A stretch of DNA of 64,000 bases from Pleurostoma richardsiae. Lineage: Eukaryota > Ascomycota > Sordariomycetes > Calosphaeriales > Pleurostomataceae. Location: NCBI GenBank assembly GCA_030052745.1, contig JANBVO010000009.1, forward strand, positions 806,001-870,000, given 5' to 3'. The notes beneath the pieces were generated by a model. It was not told where the DNA came from. It made no database searches and worked only from the letters and a program-made list of their open reading frames with translations. The position numbers were made by a program, and so were the translations under genes. This document shows, piece by piece, positions 11,132-20,640 of this stretch (positions within the stretch are counted from its first letter, which is position 1; each line of letters opens with the position of its first letter).

Positions 11132-11604
11132 AGCTCCCGACTATCAGAAAGTCCCGATCGATAACAATTATCGTCAACACTTTGCCGCACATTGTAAGAT
11201 GCTCCTTTAGTATGATTTCACCGAGAAAAAATGTAGCTCCTGCGTGGAGGACAGTAAGCTCATCTATCCCTGAGCTTGAATGCATCAAGCAATCCGGATT
11301 CCGCTGCCAAACTGTTAGTTGCAGCAGATGAAACGGCAACTGTCTTGCAGCTTGGACCGATTCCCCATCGCTGGAAGCTTGTTTGACGTGGACAGGGGTG
11401 CTCCAGGGGCACATCGTCCGATCTGACACCGGATCAGACCGTGCTCATGCACCCCTGCGGCAGCTATGTCCTGTACGGAGCAAACTACCCCACGATGAAC
11501 CCCTAACCCCTAGCTAAAACAGCTGTGTTAAAAGCCCACAAACCCCAAACAGGTGTGGCCTTAGCTATTGTATGGTCTCAATCACCGTCAATTTGAATGG
11601 CAAA
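11132..11604. promoter_or_regulatory. Shared divergent promoter of P4H and PDI-like genes
   Basis: This 473-bp spacer separates the start codons of two divergently transcribed ER-targeted genes. No coding potential or strong motif was recognised. Its significance is the possibility of joint control of the two flanking genes. Confidence 0.45.
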
Positions 11605-12919
11605 ATGGCACTCGTCACCTCGCTTTGGCTACTGTTAGGGCAAACCCTGGCTTGGGAGTATACCACAGAGAGCGCGTTCAAGACGGCGCTGAAAACAAAT
11701 AACCACACGCTTGTAGCCTGTAAGTTAACCTGATGCTTTTCATATTCCTCCTAGAAGAATACTGATTTTGAATACGCAGACGTCCTGGTGCGTTAACTCT
11801 TTTCAAGACATCCACAAGGGGCATATACTGATGTTACTGGGTGCCTTTAACAGCCGTCACAGTAGGGAGGACGAAACCAAGCAAGGGAACAAGGCAATGC
11901 TAATGGAGAGACAGATCAGCCACACAGGCGCTAGAGTCAGAATGGGACTCGATACAGACGCCCAGGCAGAACATGGGGCTCATCAGCGTCGACTGCCAGT
12001 CAACTCCAGAAGTGTGTTCTGTATCTGATGTGGCGTCCTTCCCGGCCATCAGGCTGCATCATCAGAGCGGCAACTTCGATCGATATCGAGGTCCGCGAAA
12101 CGCAGGAGCGTATGCATAATCTACTATCAATACTTCCGCGAGGAAGTTAACACTCGTTTTAGAATCTCCTCCTACCTGCGACGCACACTCCTCCCCACTG
12201 TATCCGAAGTAGATGACAGGAATCAAATCACATTCGCATCCAGCGACGATGTTGTCATAGTAGCCAATCTGGCCCCAGATGACTCCTCGCTGGAGGAACG
12301 CTTCAGGGAAATGGCTGCACAATACCATGACAGATATTCCTTCGCCATTGGCCCCCGGGCTGACCGCGAATCCGCCTTGACATGCTTCAACAACGCGGAC
12401 AGCGAGCAGCACGCCGTTTCCCAGCTTACTGCTGTTGATGCCCTGGAGAAATTTCTCAAACAGTGTGCCAGACCAGTGATCCCAGAGCTGACAAGGCGGA
12501 ATGAGATGGAGTATTTGAGTGTAAGTACCCCAGCACCCAGTACAGGCTCCGCACGCTCACAAGCTCTCTAGATGGGCAAAAGTCTGGTACACTTCGTCGT
12601 TTCTAATGAGGCGGAGAAACAGAAATATGTCGATGCCATGAGGCCCCTGGCAAAGAAATATAGCGAGTACCTCGTTTTCACCACCATTGACGCAAACGAG
12701 TATCCCGAGATGCTGGCTCCTCTCGGCCTGCCAAGGGGATCGTCTAAGGGATTGTCGGTACAGAACCCTAGCAGTGGGGATGTGTTTCCCTATACCTCAA
12801 AGACAGCAATCAGTGTGGAGGTCGTTGAGAGCTTCTTGATGAACATCATCAGGGGAAACATCAAGCCATGGGTAGCAGACGCCGGGAATACGGACTTTTT
12901 GCACCACGAGGAGCTGTAA
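11605..12919 (+). CDS. PDI-like ER protein lacking the CxxC active site
   Basis: Proposed exons 11605-11719, 11780-11787, 11928-12109, 12163-12520 and 12572-12919 give 336 residues. A signal peptide (MALVTSLWLLLGQTLA) is followed by a degenerate thioredoxin-like a domain whose CGHC motif is absent. A b domain follows (ASFPAIRLHHQSG, RYRGPR, SSDDVVIVANL), then a b' domain (RPVIPELTRRNEMEYLS, MRPLAKKYSEYLVFTTID, NPSSGDVFPYT). The C-terminus HHEEL resembles HDEL and should retain the protein in the ER. From exon 3 onward the structure is secure. The 8-nt exon 2 is the only way I found to keep the frame from the signal peptide; a decayed 5' end is the alternative. An upstream in-frame ATG exists at 11572. 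No disulphide isomerase activity is expected; a chaperone or subunit role is more likely. Confidence 0.72.
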
Positions 12920-13545
12920 AGCCAGCTTGCTGGTGGGTTTAATACGGCTGGAGTGATCAGATCATCAAGTTCAGCTTCCACCTAAGCTACCTTCTTTCTG
13001 GCATTCGTATACCAGACAGACTAGAGAGTCCCTTACATACGAAGGAAGTGACAACTTGATTTCCGGTGACGCCGTGTGTGCCAAGACCCGATCTCGAAGC
13101 TCGGGGCGAGCGTCCATACTAGCGAGGCACCGGCAATTGATAGTTCCACGTCTAGATTCTCCCCGGAATGTCAGCTGCCATAGTGCAACTCCTACTATGA
13201 ATAGTCTCCCAAATCGTAGCGTGCAGCCTATTTTCTTGGTGAAAACTGGCTTAGGCTTGTCTGTAGTGCACAACGCTTGAGGAGTTCTGGACTCTGAAAG
13301 CTAGGCTAGGGAAGGACATTATGCCATGTTTGGACTTTTGAACTGACGATGGCGAGAACACCTCGGCAGAAAGCTTCCACAAAAGAGAGAGGCTGTAGTA
13401 TATAACGTGCTTCAATCGACTCTGCAGATGCATAGCTGTACAAAACACTTCGCAGCTCCTAGTCGCTTGAACTTTCGTTGTCACGAGGCACTAGATAATA
13501 ATATTCACTCAACCAAGACTTGGAGGCTACAATCATTGTATCATC
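12920..13545. other. Intergenic region without recognised gene
   Basis: 626 bp between two genes on the same strand. Short open frames only. The sequence just before 13546 is presumably the promoter of the secreted-protein gene. Confidence 0.45.
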
Positions 13546-14962
13546 ATGCTGCCCCTTCTTCTCCTCTTGCCCGTCTTTGCGGCTGCAAGTCCGGCCCTGG
13601 AGAGAAGGGCATGTGGTGACAACTGTGCTCGCGGTATGCTCCGTGTTTTTTAATCCAATCTTCCGTTAATACAATCCTTCTAGTTTGTCCAGCATAAACT
13701 GACTGCGCATTATCAGCCGTCATCGCATTGGCTTACACTACTCGCCACGGTGCTGCGGACTGTTCTTCCTATCTGCTGACCACTGTCACGCCGGCCACCT
13801 CGTATGTCTCATTCTCCTTCGGTTACAGAGCTACGGGTAGCTCTTGCTAATAGTCAATATTTAACTAGCACCATCACGCAGACGTCCACATTAAGCTTCT
13901 CACCGACGGTGACTGTTGCCGGAACGAACACGGTCACCGCAACTACGACTATTCCATTCACAGCTGCGACGGTCACGGCGCCGATTGTATGTGTCTACTC
14001 TTCTCTCTTCGGCCCATTCGTCCTGAAGACTAATGCCTGCTAGGTCACAACAACCACCGTAACTAGCACTTCTACCATCTTCACCAACTGGCCTGGGCTG
14101 GGCACCACAGTCTACAAGCGCGACCAGATCGCGGCTCCTTCTATCATCCCGGCATATGCTTCTCCATGCTCTGGTGCTGCAAGGTACTCGACCGCCTGCG
14201 CGTGTGTCGGTGTCTACCCTAGCACCGTCACGGCTGCCACTCCCTTGACAACTATCACGGTCTATGTTTCCGCCTCTTACACGGCCACCGTGACCAGCAT
14301 AGCTGCCACCGCGGCTGACGTGGTCACGGCTAGCAGTAGCGACATTGCCACGGTCACGACGTAAGTATTTCATTCTTTAGACTCACTATACTTGTGAGAT
14401 ATGTTTCTCTCAAAGTGTAAGTTAAACCAGTGCTCATGTGGTTGCCAGGATCTCGACCACCACCGTTACCGCAGCCACGGTCGCTAGCACGACGGTACCC
14501 GCCTTCCGTCTGCAGGTTGCTACCGGGACATATGCCGGCCAGTACGTGGCATTGGACACTAGCTTCCCCAATGACGAGACTACCGTCGACATCCCGCTGA
14601 TCGTGACGACCGATGAGTCCTCGATCGCTCTCTGGACGGTCAACACAGAGACCAACACGCTCATCAACCTTGACAGGGGCCTCCCGCTGTATACCTGCAG
14701 TGGCGGTTGCACCTTCCCGCCGGTGCGGGTCATGGATTCAGACACTGTAGCTGACTCGGACGGCTACGCCGATACGACGGTCTGCTCTGTATCGACTTCG
14801 GGTGGCCTTCTGTTCTTGAACTGCGCGCAACCCGATCACCCCTCGTACAACGCCTGGAGCTACGGCGCAACATCCTTTGGTTTCGACTTTATCCTGACCT
14901 CTCCCGCCTATGCTAATAATTTTGGTTACCAAGGTGCGACGCTTCAGCTTATCGAGATATAG
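13546..14962 (+). CDS. Secreted Ser/Thr-rich protein of unknown function
   Basis: Five exons (13546-13633, 13717-13801, 13869-13986, 14044-14360, 14449-14962) give 373 residues in one frame. The start MLPLLLLLPVFAAAS is a clean signal peptide, followed at once by a Kex2-like site (ERR) and a cysteine cluster (ACGDNCARA). Residues 45-205 are very rich in Thr, Ser, Val and Ala in VTxTxT runs, typical of O-mannosylated cell-wall proteins, with a Cys-bearing insert (SPCSGAARYSTACACVG). The last 150 residues form a folded, aromatic domain with four Cys (YTCSGGCTFPP, TTVCSV, LFLNCAQPD). I do not recognise a named domain. No GPI signal is visible. A cell-wall or matrix role is inferred. Confidence 0.8.
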
Positions 14963-15882
14963 CCAATGCCCCCTCAGGCGGGTTGGGAAGGCTAGTCCCG
15001 ACTGTCAGAGCGTATTCGGTGGCTGTATCTGATCATTTCCATACAGGTCCGTTCTATATTTATATATCCTCAGGTCTTCTATATCTATATGCATCAAAGT
15101 GACATTCATGAAAACGCTGCCTTGTAGTTCGTATCCGTCATCCGGGAATGACTCTCAATCTGACCCTGATTTAGTGTTTCAGATACTGTCTCTTTTGAGC
15201 TTATAGATATTCTTATTCCGCTTTTTATACAGGGCCTAGCAGCCGCTGATGACTCCGAACGAACTGCCTCGGCAGCTAAAATCTCTGGCATGCAAGAGAT
15301 GATGATTGTACTGAACTGAAGCAGAAATCAAAGTGATCACGAGTATCATTCTTTCCAGCACATCGTCATCGTGACACTTCTTAAGAACCTTTTGTGGAAG
15401 TCATGTACAAGCGCCTAGACACTCAGAGTGCGACTACTCACCTGATGTCACTGTGACAAATATGGACTTAACTTTAACTCCGCAGAAGTAGAGCTTGGGG
15501 ATAATGTCTAATCCAGAATATTCCGGCTTCTTGGGGCTTCCGTTTCTGTTCTGGGCAAAGAATTGCCGCCGGGGCAAGTGGAGTCCGAAGTTTTCGGGCG
15601 TCCGATCAAATGTTCGGAGCGGGTCGATGCACCCAATTGCCCCGGCCCCGACGATGCCGTGACTACATCAAGCCGTTGACGAAACAAAGTCCACAATGAT
15701 CGGACAGAGTCGAGAGAGTGTGTACTATAAAAGTCTACGAAGACCGCCGTATCTAAATTCTCCCATGCTACTATCAGTCCGAAACACCCTATCTCCCTAG
15801 CTGAATCGTTTGTCATAGAAGCATCAGGTGCACGGTCTTTCGCCCGAGACCAGAACTTCTGTACGCTTTCTTTCATATTACA
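14963..15882. other. Intergenic region without recognised gene
   Basis: 920 bp. AT-rich runs near 15055-15095 fit a 3' end/polyadenylation area of the upstream gene. The rest is presumably the promoter of the hydrolase; no gene seen. Confidence 0.45.
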
Positions 15883-16836
15883 ATGCCTTCTCCAATCAGT
15901 GTCAACTTTCTCAGTCGCGGAATCAGCATCGCGGGCCACCTATACACACCACACCCCGATGCTCCGAATCGCAAGCACGCCGCTATCGTTGTCGGCCATC
16001 CTACAAGTGGTGTAAAGGAGCAAGCAGCTGGGCTCTATGCCCGCCTGCTTGCGGAAGCCGGATTCATCGCTCTCACTTTCGACGCAGGCTACCAGGGTGA
16101 AAGCGGCGGTGAGCCGCATGGCCTCGAGGACCCCTACCAGCGCGTCGAGGACTTCAAGTCCGCTGTGACTTATCTGTCCACACTTGACGAGCCACAAGGC
16201 GTTCGAGTCGACGCTCAGCGCATCGGTATCCTGGGGATTTGCGCCTCTGGCGGTTACGTGTCGTTCGCCGCCCAAACAGACCTTCGCATGCGTGCCGTCG
16301 CAACCGTCAGCGCCGGTTGCCTTGGCGAAACCACCCGCCACGGGATCGAGGGCTCTGGACCGTCAAGTCTCGTCACACCAGAACTTCTTTCCAGCCTTCT
16401 AAAGCAATCTGGTCATGCAAGAATCTCGGCAGCAAAGACCGGAGAGGCTTTTCTTGTTGCAATGCTCCCGGAGACGGCCGCAGGTCTCCCGAACGACATT
16501 CCGGAAAATGGCGCGCTGAAGGAGGGCATTGACTACTACAAGACACCACGAGGAGCGCACCCACGGTCGACGAACAAGGAGGTGATGTGGAGTGTTGACC
16601 TGAGGGCCAACTACGACAGCTTTGCCTTCAATTACATGATATCGCCCCGGCCACTGTTGATGATTGCTGGAGGTGATGCTGACACGGCATATCTTAGTCG
16701 GAGGGGTATTGAGAAGGCGAGGGAGCCCAAGGAGTTGTACATCATCCCGGGCAAGACGCATGTAGATCTGTATGATGATACATCTGTCACACTGCCGAAG
16801 CTGGTTGGGTTTATGGAGAAGGCATTGTGTCAATAA
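15883..16836 (+). CDS. Alpha/beta hydrolase, YcjY/Af380-like (DltD-type/dienelactone hydrolase-like)
   Basis: An intronless gene of 317 residues with no signal peptide, hence cytosolic. The fold is clear: AAIVVGHPTSGVKEQ (oxyanion region), LTFDAGYQGESGG, then the nucleophile elbow ILGICASGGYVS. The nucleophile is Cys in the G-x-C-x-x-G-G pattern of dienelactone-type enzymes rather than the usual GxSxG. The acid is likely Asp in IAGGDADTAY and the base His in GKTHVDLYD. Relatives include bacterial YcjY and fungal polyketide transferases/thiohydrolases of secondary-metabolite clusters. A Zn2Cys6 regulator follows on the same strand 518 bp downstream, but no PKS or other biosynthetic core gene lies nearby. 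The substrate is unknown. Confidence 0.88.
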   Translation: MPSPISVNFLSRGISIAGHLYTPHPDAPNRKHAAIVVGHPTSGVKEQAAGLYARLLAEAGFIALTFDAGYQGESGGEPHGLEDPYQRVEDFKSAVTYLSTLDEPQGVRVDAQRIGILGICASGGYVSFAAQTDLRMRAVATVSAGCLGETTRHGIEGSGPSSLVTPELLSSLLKQSGHARISAAKTGEAFLVAMLPETAAGLPNDIPENGALKEGIDYYKTPRGAHPRSTNKEVMWSVDLRANYDSFAFNYMISPRPLLMIAGGDADTAYLSRRGIEKAREPKELYIIPGKTHVDLYDDTSVTLPKLVGFMEKALCQ

Positions 16837-17354
16837 TTCGTTTAAGAATACAATCTACTCTTACTTTGATCTCTTATTTTCAGTTCTGAATCATCCTCTG
16901 GTATAATATAACATAGCCAATTAACACGGGAACTTCCTCTCTATGGAGCTAGGTTCGGAATATGCTTCGCATGTGTCAGGCGTAATGTACCTGCTTGATT
17001 CTCTTTACTGAGATTGGATAGTCCGGCGTGTCCACGTTGGCCAAGATACTTTCACTACCTTAGATGATCTGTCTGAGGCTGTCTTCGATGTGTAGGCTTT
17101 AGTATTTGAATCGAGCATGAGCGACTCACTTCGCTGACCTGGTCATACCGGTCACGGCGAGGGTATTCACTTGTTGTTGGCCATGTGTCTGGTCATGTGA
17201 TCAGGCACATGATCCCATTCATGTCGACTGTCCTGACCGCGACTGGGGACTTGGAAGATTCATGTCAGGACTTGTCAAGCAAGCAGTCGCCAGTAAGCAT
17301 CAAGCAACATAGGTAGTCACAGAACCTACTGACATCGCTTTTGCAGCAACAGAG
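16837..17354. promoter_or_regulatory. Promoter of Zn2Cys6 gene with CATGTG inverted repeat
   Basis: 518-bp spacer with no gene. It contains an inverted repeat, TCATGTG at 17193-17199 and CACATGA at 17206-17212, separated by six bases, about 145 bp before the start codon. Such spaced dyads are typical zinc-cluster or bHLH targets. Binding is inferred only. Confidence 0.35.
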
Positions 17355-19719
17355 ATGTCTGGGCGACGAGGTGGATCTACGTCTTCGTCATGTACCGAAT
17401 GTCAGCGGCGGAAGCAAAAGGTACGCCGATGAACCACGTTTCACCCTCCTGCTGAGGGGGGCAACTTCTATGCGCTAAAATTCTACTACCGTCGGATTAA
17501 CACGTAGCAGTGTACTCGCGACTGGCCGTGTCTTCACTGCAGAGCCAGGAAGGTACCTCATTTGTGCCAGTTTACTCCATCCGTGGAAGTGGAGGCCATG
17601 ACGAATGGGACGTGCGTGCACCTCAACCTTCGATGTGAGATCCGCAACGGTATACATGGCAAGATATGCTGACACAGAAACAGACATAGGAGCCTCCAAC
17701 CACGAAGACGTAGGAGCACTGGGGTCGGTACGGATGAGACGGCGGTATCACAGCCGGTAGCAGCTGAGACCCGATTTGATGACCATGACACCGCAATTGA
17801 CGTTGATGACGGTGTTGAGGTCATGGGCTATACGCCCTCCCACATCTACTTCAATTTGAACCCCAGAAGCAAGGCAAGCCAGATACAGATATTTCTTCTC
17901 TTGCCACTGTTGAACTAAGGATGATTTGTCGATTCAGAGTGCGAGGCCAAGGACAGGGCATCAGGCAACATGCCACAATTCTATGGAGCTAGACAAGGCT
18001 CTACAGATTTTACCTCCCAAGCCTTATGTCGGTGGGTAAACCCCAAGCAAACATAGCAGACAATGTGAATGCTAATGGACCTTGTTCTAGAATTGCTTGT
18101 CAACTCCTTCTTGAAAGGCGCCAACTTTCACTACTACATTCTTGACCCGCCAACCTTTCTCGAACGCTTCAAGCATTGGTGCCTCGATCGGGGGACCCGT
18201 CGCCCATTAGACCCTGTGTTCACCTGCCTCACTTTGAGAGTCTGCTCTTGTTCTCTGCAGTACCTCGAAATATCCAAGAAGCAGAGACTCGAGATGGAAA
18301 TGGGGGAGTCGGCGCAGGCCTTATCCGAAAAGTATCACAACATTGCGCAAGCGCTCAGCCAAACTATTCCACCAGGTGAAGGAGGCTTATACCAGGTCCA
18401 ACAGCTCTTGTTAACAGCATTCTGGTTCAAGTCCATGCCGAAATTCGTGGCAAGCTGGCATGCTTTGGGGGCCGCGGTTCGGGAAGCTCAGGAGCAAGGT
18501 GTGCTCCAGATCCCTGGTGACGGCAGTGGCACATCTCTTGAGTCTACAACTAACTTACGTCACAGGAATGCACATGTCTTCGCAGTCCAAAGATGGGTTA
18601 ACAGAATTTGAGAAGGAGCTGCGACGCAGAGTCTGGTGCATTCTCTACGTCTGGGATTGGTGTGTCCTTCAGCAAGAATCCCCCCCCTGTTACCCTGTGT
18701 TACTAACCCACCCACAAAGGCAAACCTCTACGCTACTCTCTCGTCCACGTATCATTAACCCAAAAGATTGTTCTTTCGAGCCCCCAAATGTCCAGGTCGA
18801 TGGATCTGGGGCGAACAACGATAGCCCATCGCCTATGACGCCGATGGCCCTGCATTACAACCTGATCCAGCGACTCACTGAGAAAATTGATATGGCTGGC
18901 GAGATAACTACTGCAAGCGATATCATTGCGTATCACGATGAGATCAACGACTGGATAGCTTCTTTCCCGTCGGCTCTCCGTCCTGTTGACCCAGCAAGAC
19001 AGACCCTCGCCGCACAATCCTACGTCTCAATACAGCGAGCGCAGTTGCACGCCACATCCTATTCCTTGATGCTTCGCCCGCTGAAGCCCTACCTTACCCG
19101 ATGTTTAGGCCCCTCAGTGACGGCTGTCGAGAAGAACCTTCAAAGAAGTGCGATCGACTGTGCTCTGAGTCTCTCGGAGGCGCTGAGGGCTTATTTCGAT
19201 TTGCTCTTCCCGCTCTACACTAGGTTCCACTTCATCGTCTGCGGAGTCTTCGACACGGCAGCACTGCTCTGCTCCGCCATTGCAAACGACAATGAGTCTC
19301 GCGACCTTCCACGCCGTGAAGAGGTCATTACCGGCATTGGATCTGCAATTGATATGCTGCATGAAGCCAAGCAGGCCTCGGGGTCTGGTGCACTTCCTTG
19401 CACCCTCCTAGCGAGAATCGTGTCGGCTCTTCCACTCCTCGAATCAGAGAGAGAAAAGCTAGGGATCAAAGCACAGAGCGGGACCGAAAGTGTGCTACCC
19501 ACAGATCCCTTTGTATTCACGAGCGTGGCCGGGGAGATAAGCTCTCCGGGCGTCTCATTGATTGATCCAGCTTGGTTGGATGGTAGGGAGTGGCCAGAAG
19601 AGGGCGGGTCGGCGATGGCCGACGATGACCTCCTCTCTAGTATGATAACCGGAGTGCCAGAAGACCTGTTTGACTGGGACTCTCTTGTTGTCAGGCCACA
19701 GCCTGATGTGAGCCTTTAA
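17355..19719 (+). CDS. Zn2Cys6 transcription factor with fungal_trans domain (first)
   Basis: Seven exons (17355-17420, 17511-17611, 17678-17873, 17938-18031, 18091-18498, 18566-18659, 18720-19719) give 652 residues. Residues 12-43 form the binuclear zinc cluster CTECQRRKQKC then CLHC and VPHLCQF, with all six cysteines. Middle and C-terminal homology to fungal_trans is seen in LQILPPKPYV, NFHYYILDPPTFLERF, ELRRRVWCILYVWDW and LLSRPRIINPKDC. Exon 3 ends at a GC donor (AAG|GCAAGC at 17874), supported by phase and conservation. It acts in the nucleus as a sequence-specific regulator. The adjacent hydrolase is a possible target, but nothing in the sequence proves it. Confidence 0.9.
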
Positions 19720-20640
19720 AGTCCTTTGTAACAGCGTCACATGGATGACAGAATGAACTGAGGATAATTGAGTGGCTCTTTGTAAGAAACGCTGCCAGAC
19801 AGACGAAGTCGAGGTAGATAGCCGGCTGGGAATCTCGTCAGCTTAAAAGGGATCTATCTGCCCAATTATCTCCGCCTAGGTGTCAATAATCACACCTCGC
19901 TCGACCTCGACATGCGGTATTCCTTCCACCAGATTTACTCAGTTGCACGTGCCACATACACACTTGACATATTGTGATAGAGAGCCCGTAAACATCTCGA
20001 CAACTATCGTGGCGATGCCTAACTCTGCTCTAGCGCTTCTCATAAACGAGGCCGTAGGTCTATCGTACTCCAATTATCGTGACATTGCATCGTAGCTGCC
20101 GTCCATCCAATGTGGAACAGAGGTTGGTTTCTTAAAAATGTGGTCGCAAATGCGAATACCGATGGTAGATGCAGGCCCGTTTCTCATCCTTAGGTGGCCA
20201 CCCTAGAGTTATGAGTTGCCCGGTATGAACTTTTATCAAGAGGCTGAAAAGTGTGAGCTCGAATGGTCGGGCATCGCAATTAGTTACCGGATGGACTTAC
20301 ATATGCTGCCAGGTGATCTCTTCAGAGAGCGGACACTTCGCAGTCCGGCGCGGAGTAGTCACCGCCCCGGCCCCGGTAGCCGACTCGGCCCTACGCGTCG
20401 CCGACCGCCCGGTTTTGGATCATCAAACATACCTCGGAGAAGCTGAACATTCGAGTCCAACCCTCTACCAGTCAATTAGCTCCCCTCCACGCCCACACGC
20501 TCCTGATTATCACTTCATGACATCCTTCTAGGGCGCGAGTCAGCGATCCTGCTGTGCTGCTGGATTGTTCTCTTTCTTGGTGGCAGTGGCGCACTGTGAC
20601 CGGCGCACGCGCGCGCCATCTCCGACGACGGCCGAGCGCC
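19720..20640. other. Intergenic region between the two Zn2Cys6 genes
   Basis: 921 bp without recognised gene. The last 90 bp could extend the downstream reading frame upstream to 20554, but those residues are Arg-rich and unlike the family, so the start was placed at 20641. Confidence 0.45.

Noticed and set aside
15883-19719. Secondary-metabolite gene cluster around the hydrolase and two zinc-cluster genes
   Set aside because: No PKS, NRPS, terpene synthase or other core enzyme within the window; the P450 is 32 kb away.
20554-20640. In-frame N-terminal extension of the second Zn2Cys6 factor
   Set aside because: The extra residues are Trp/Arg-rich and unlike regulators of this class; the ATG at 20641 lies at the usual distance from the zinc cluster.
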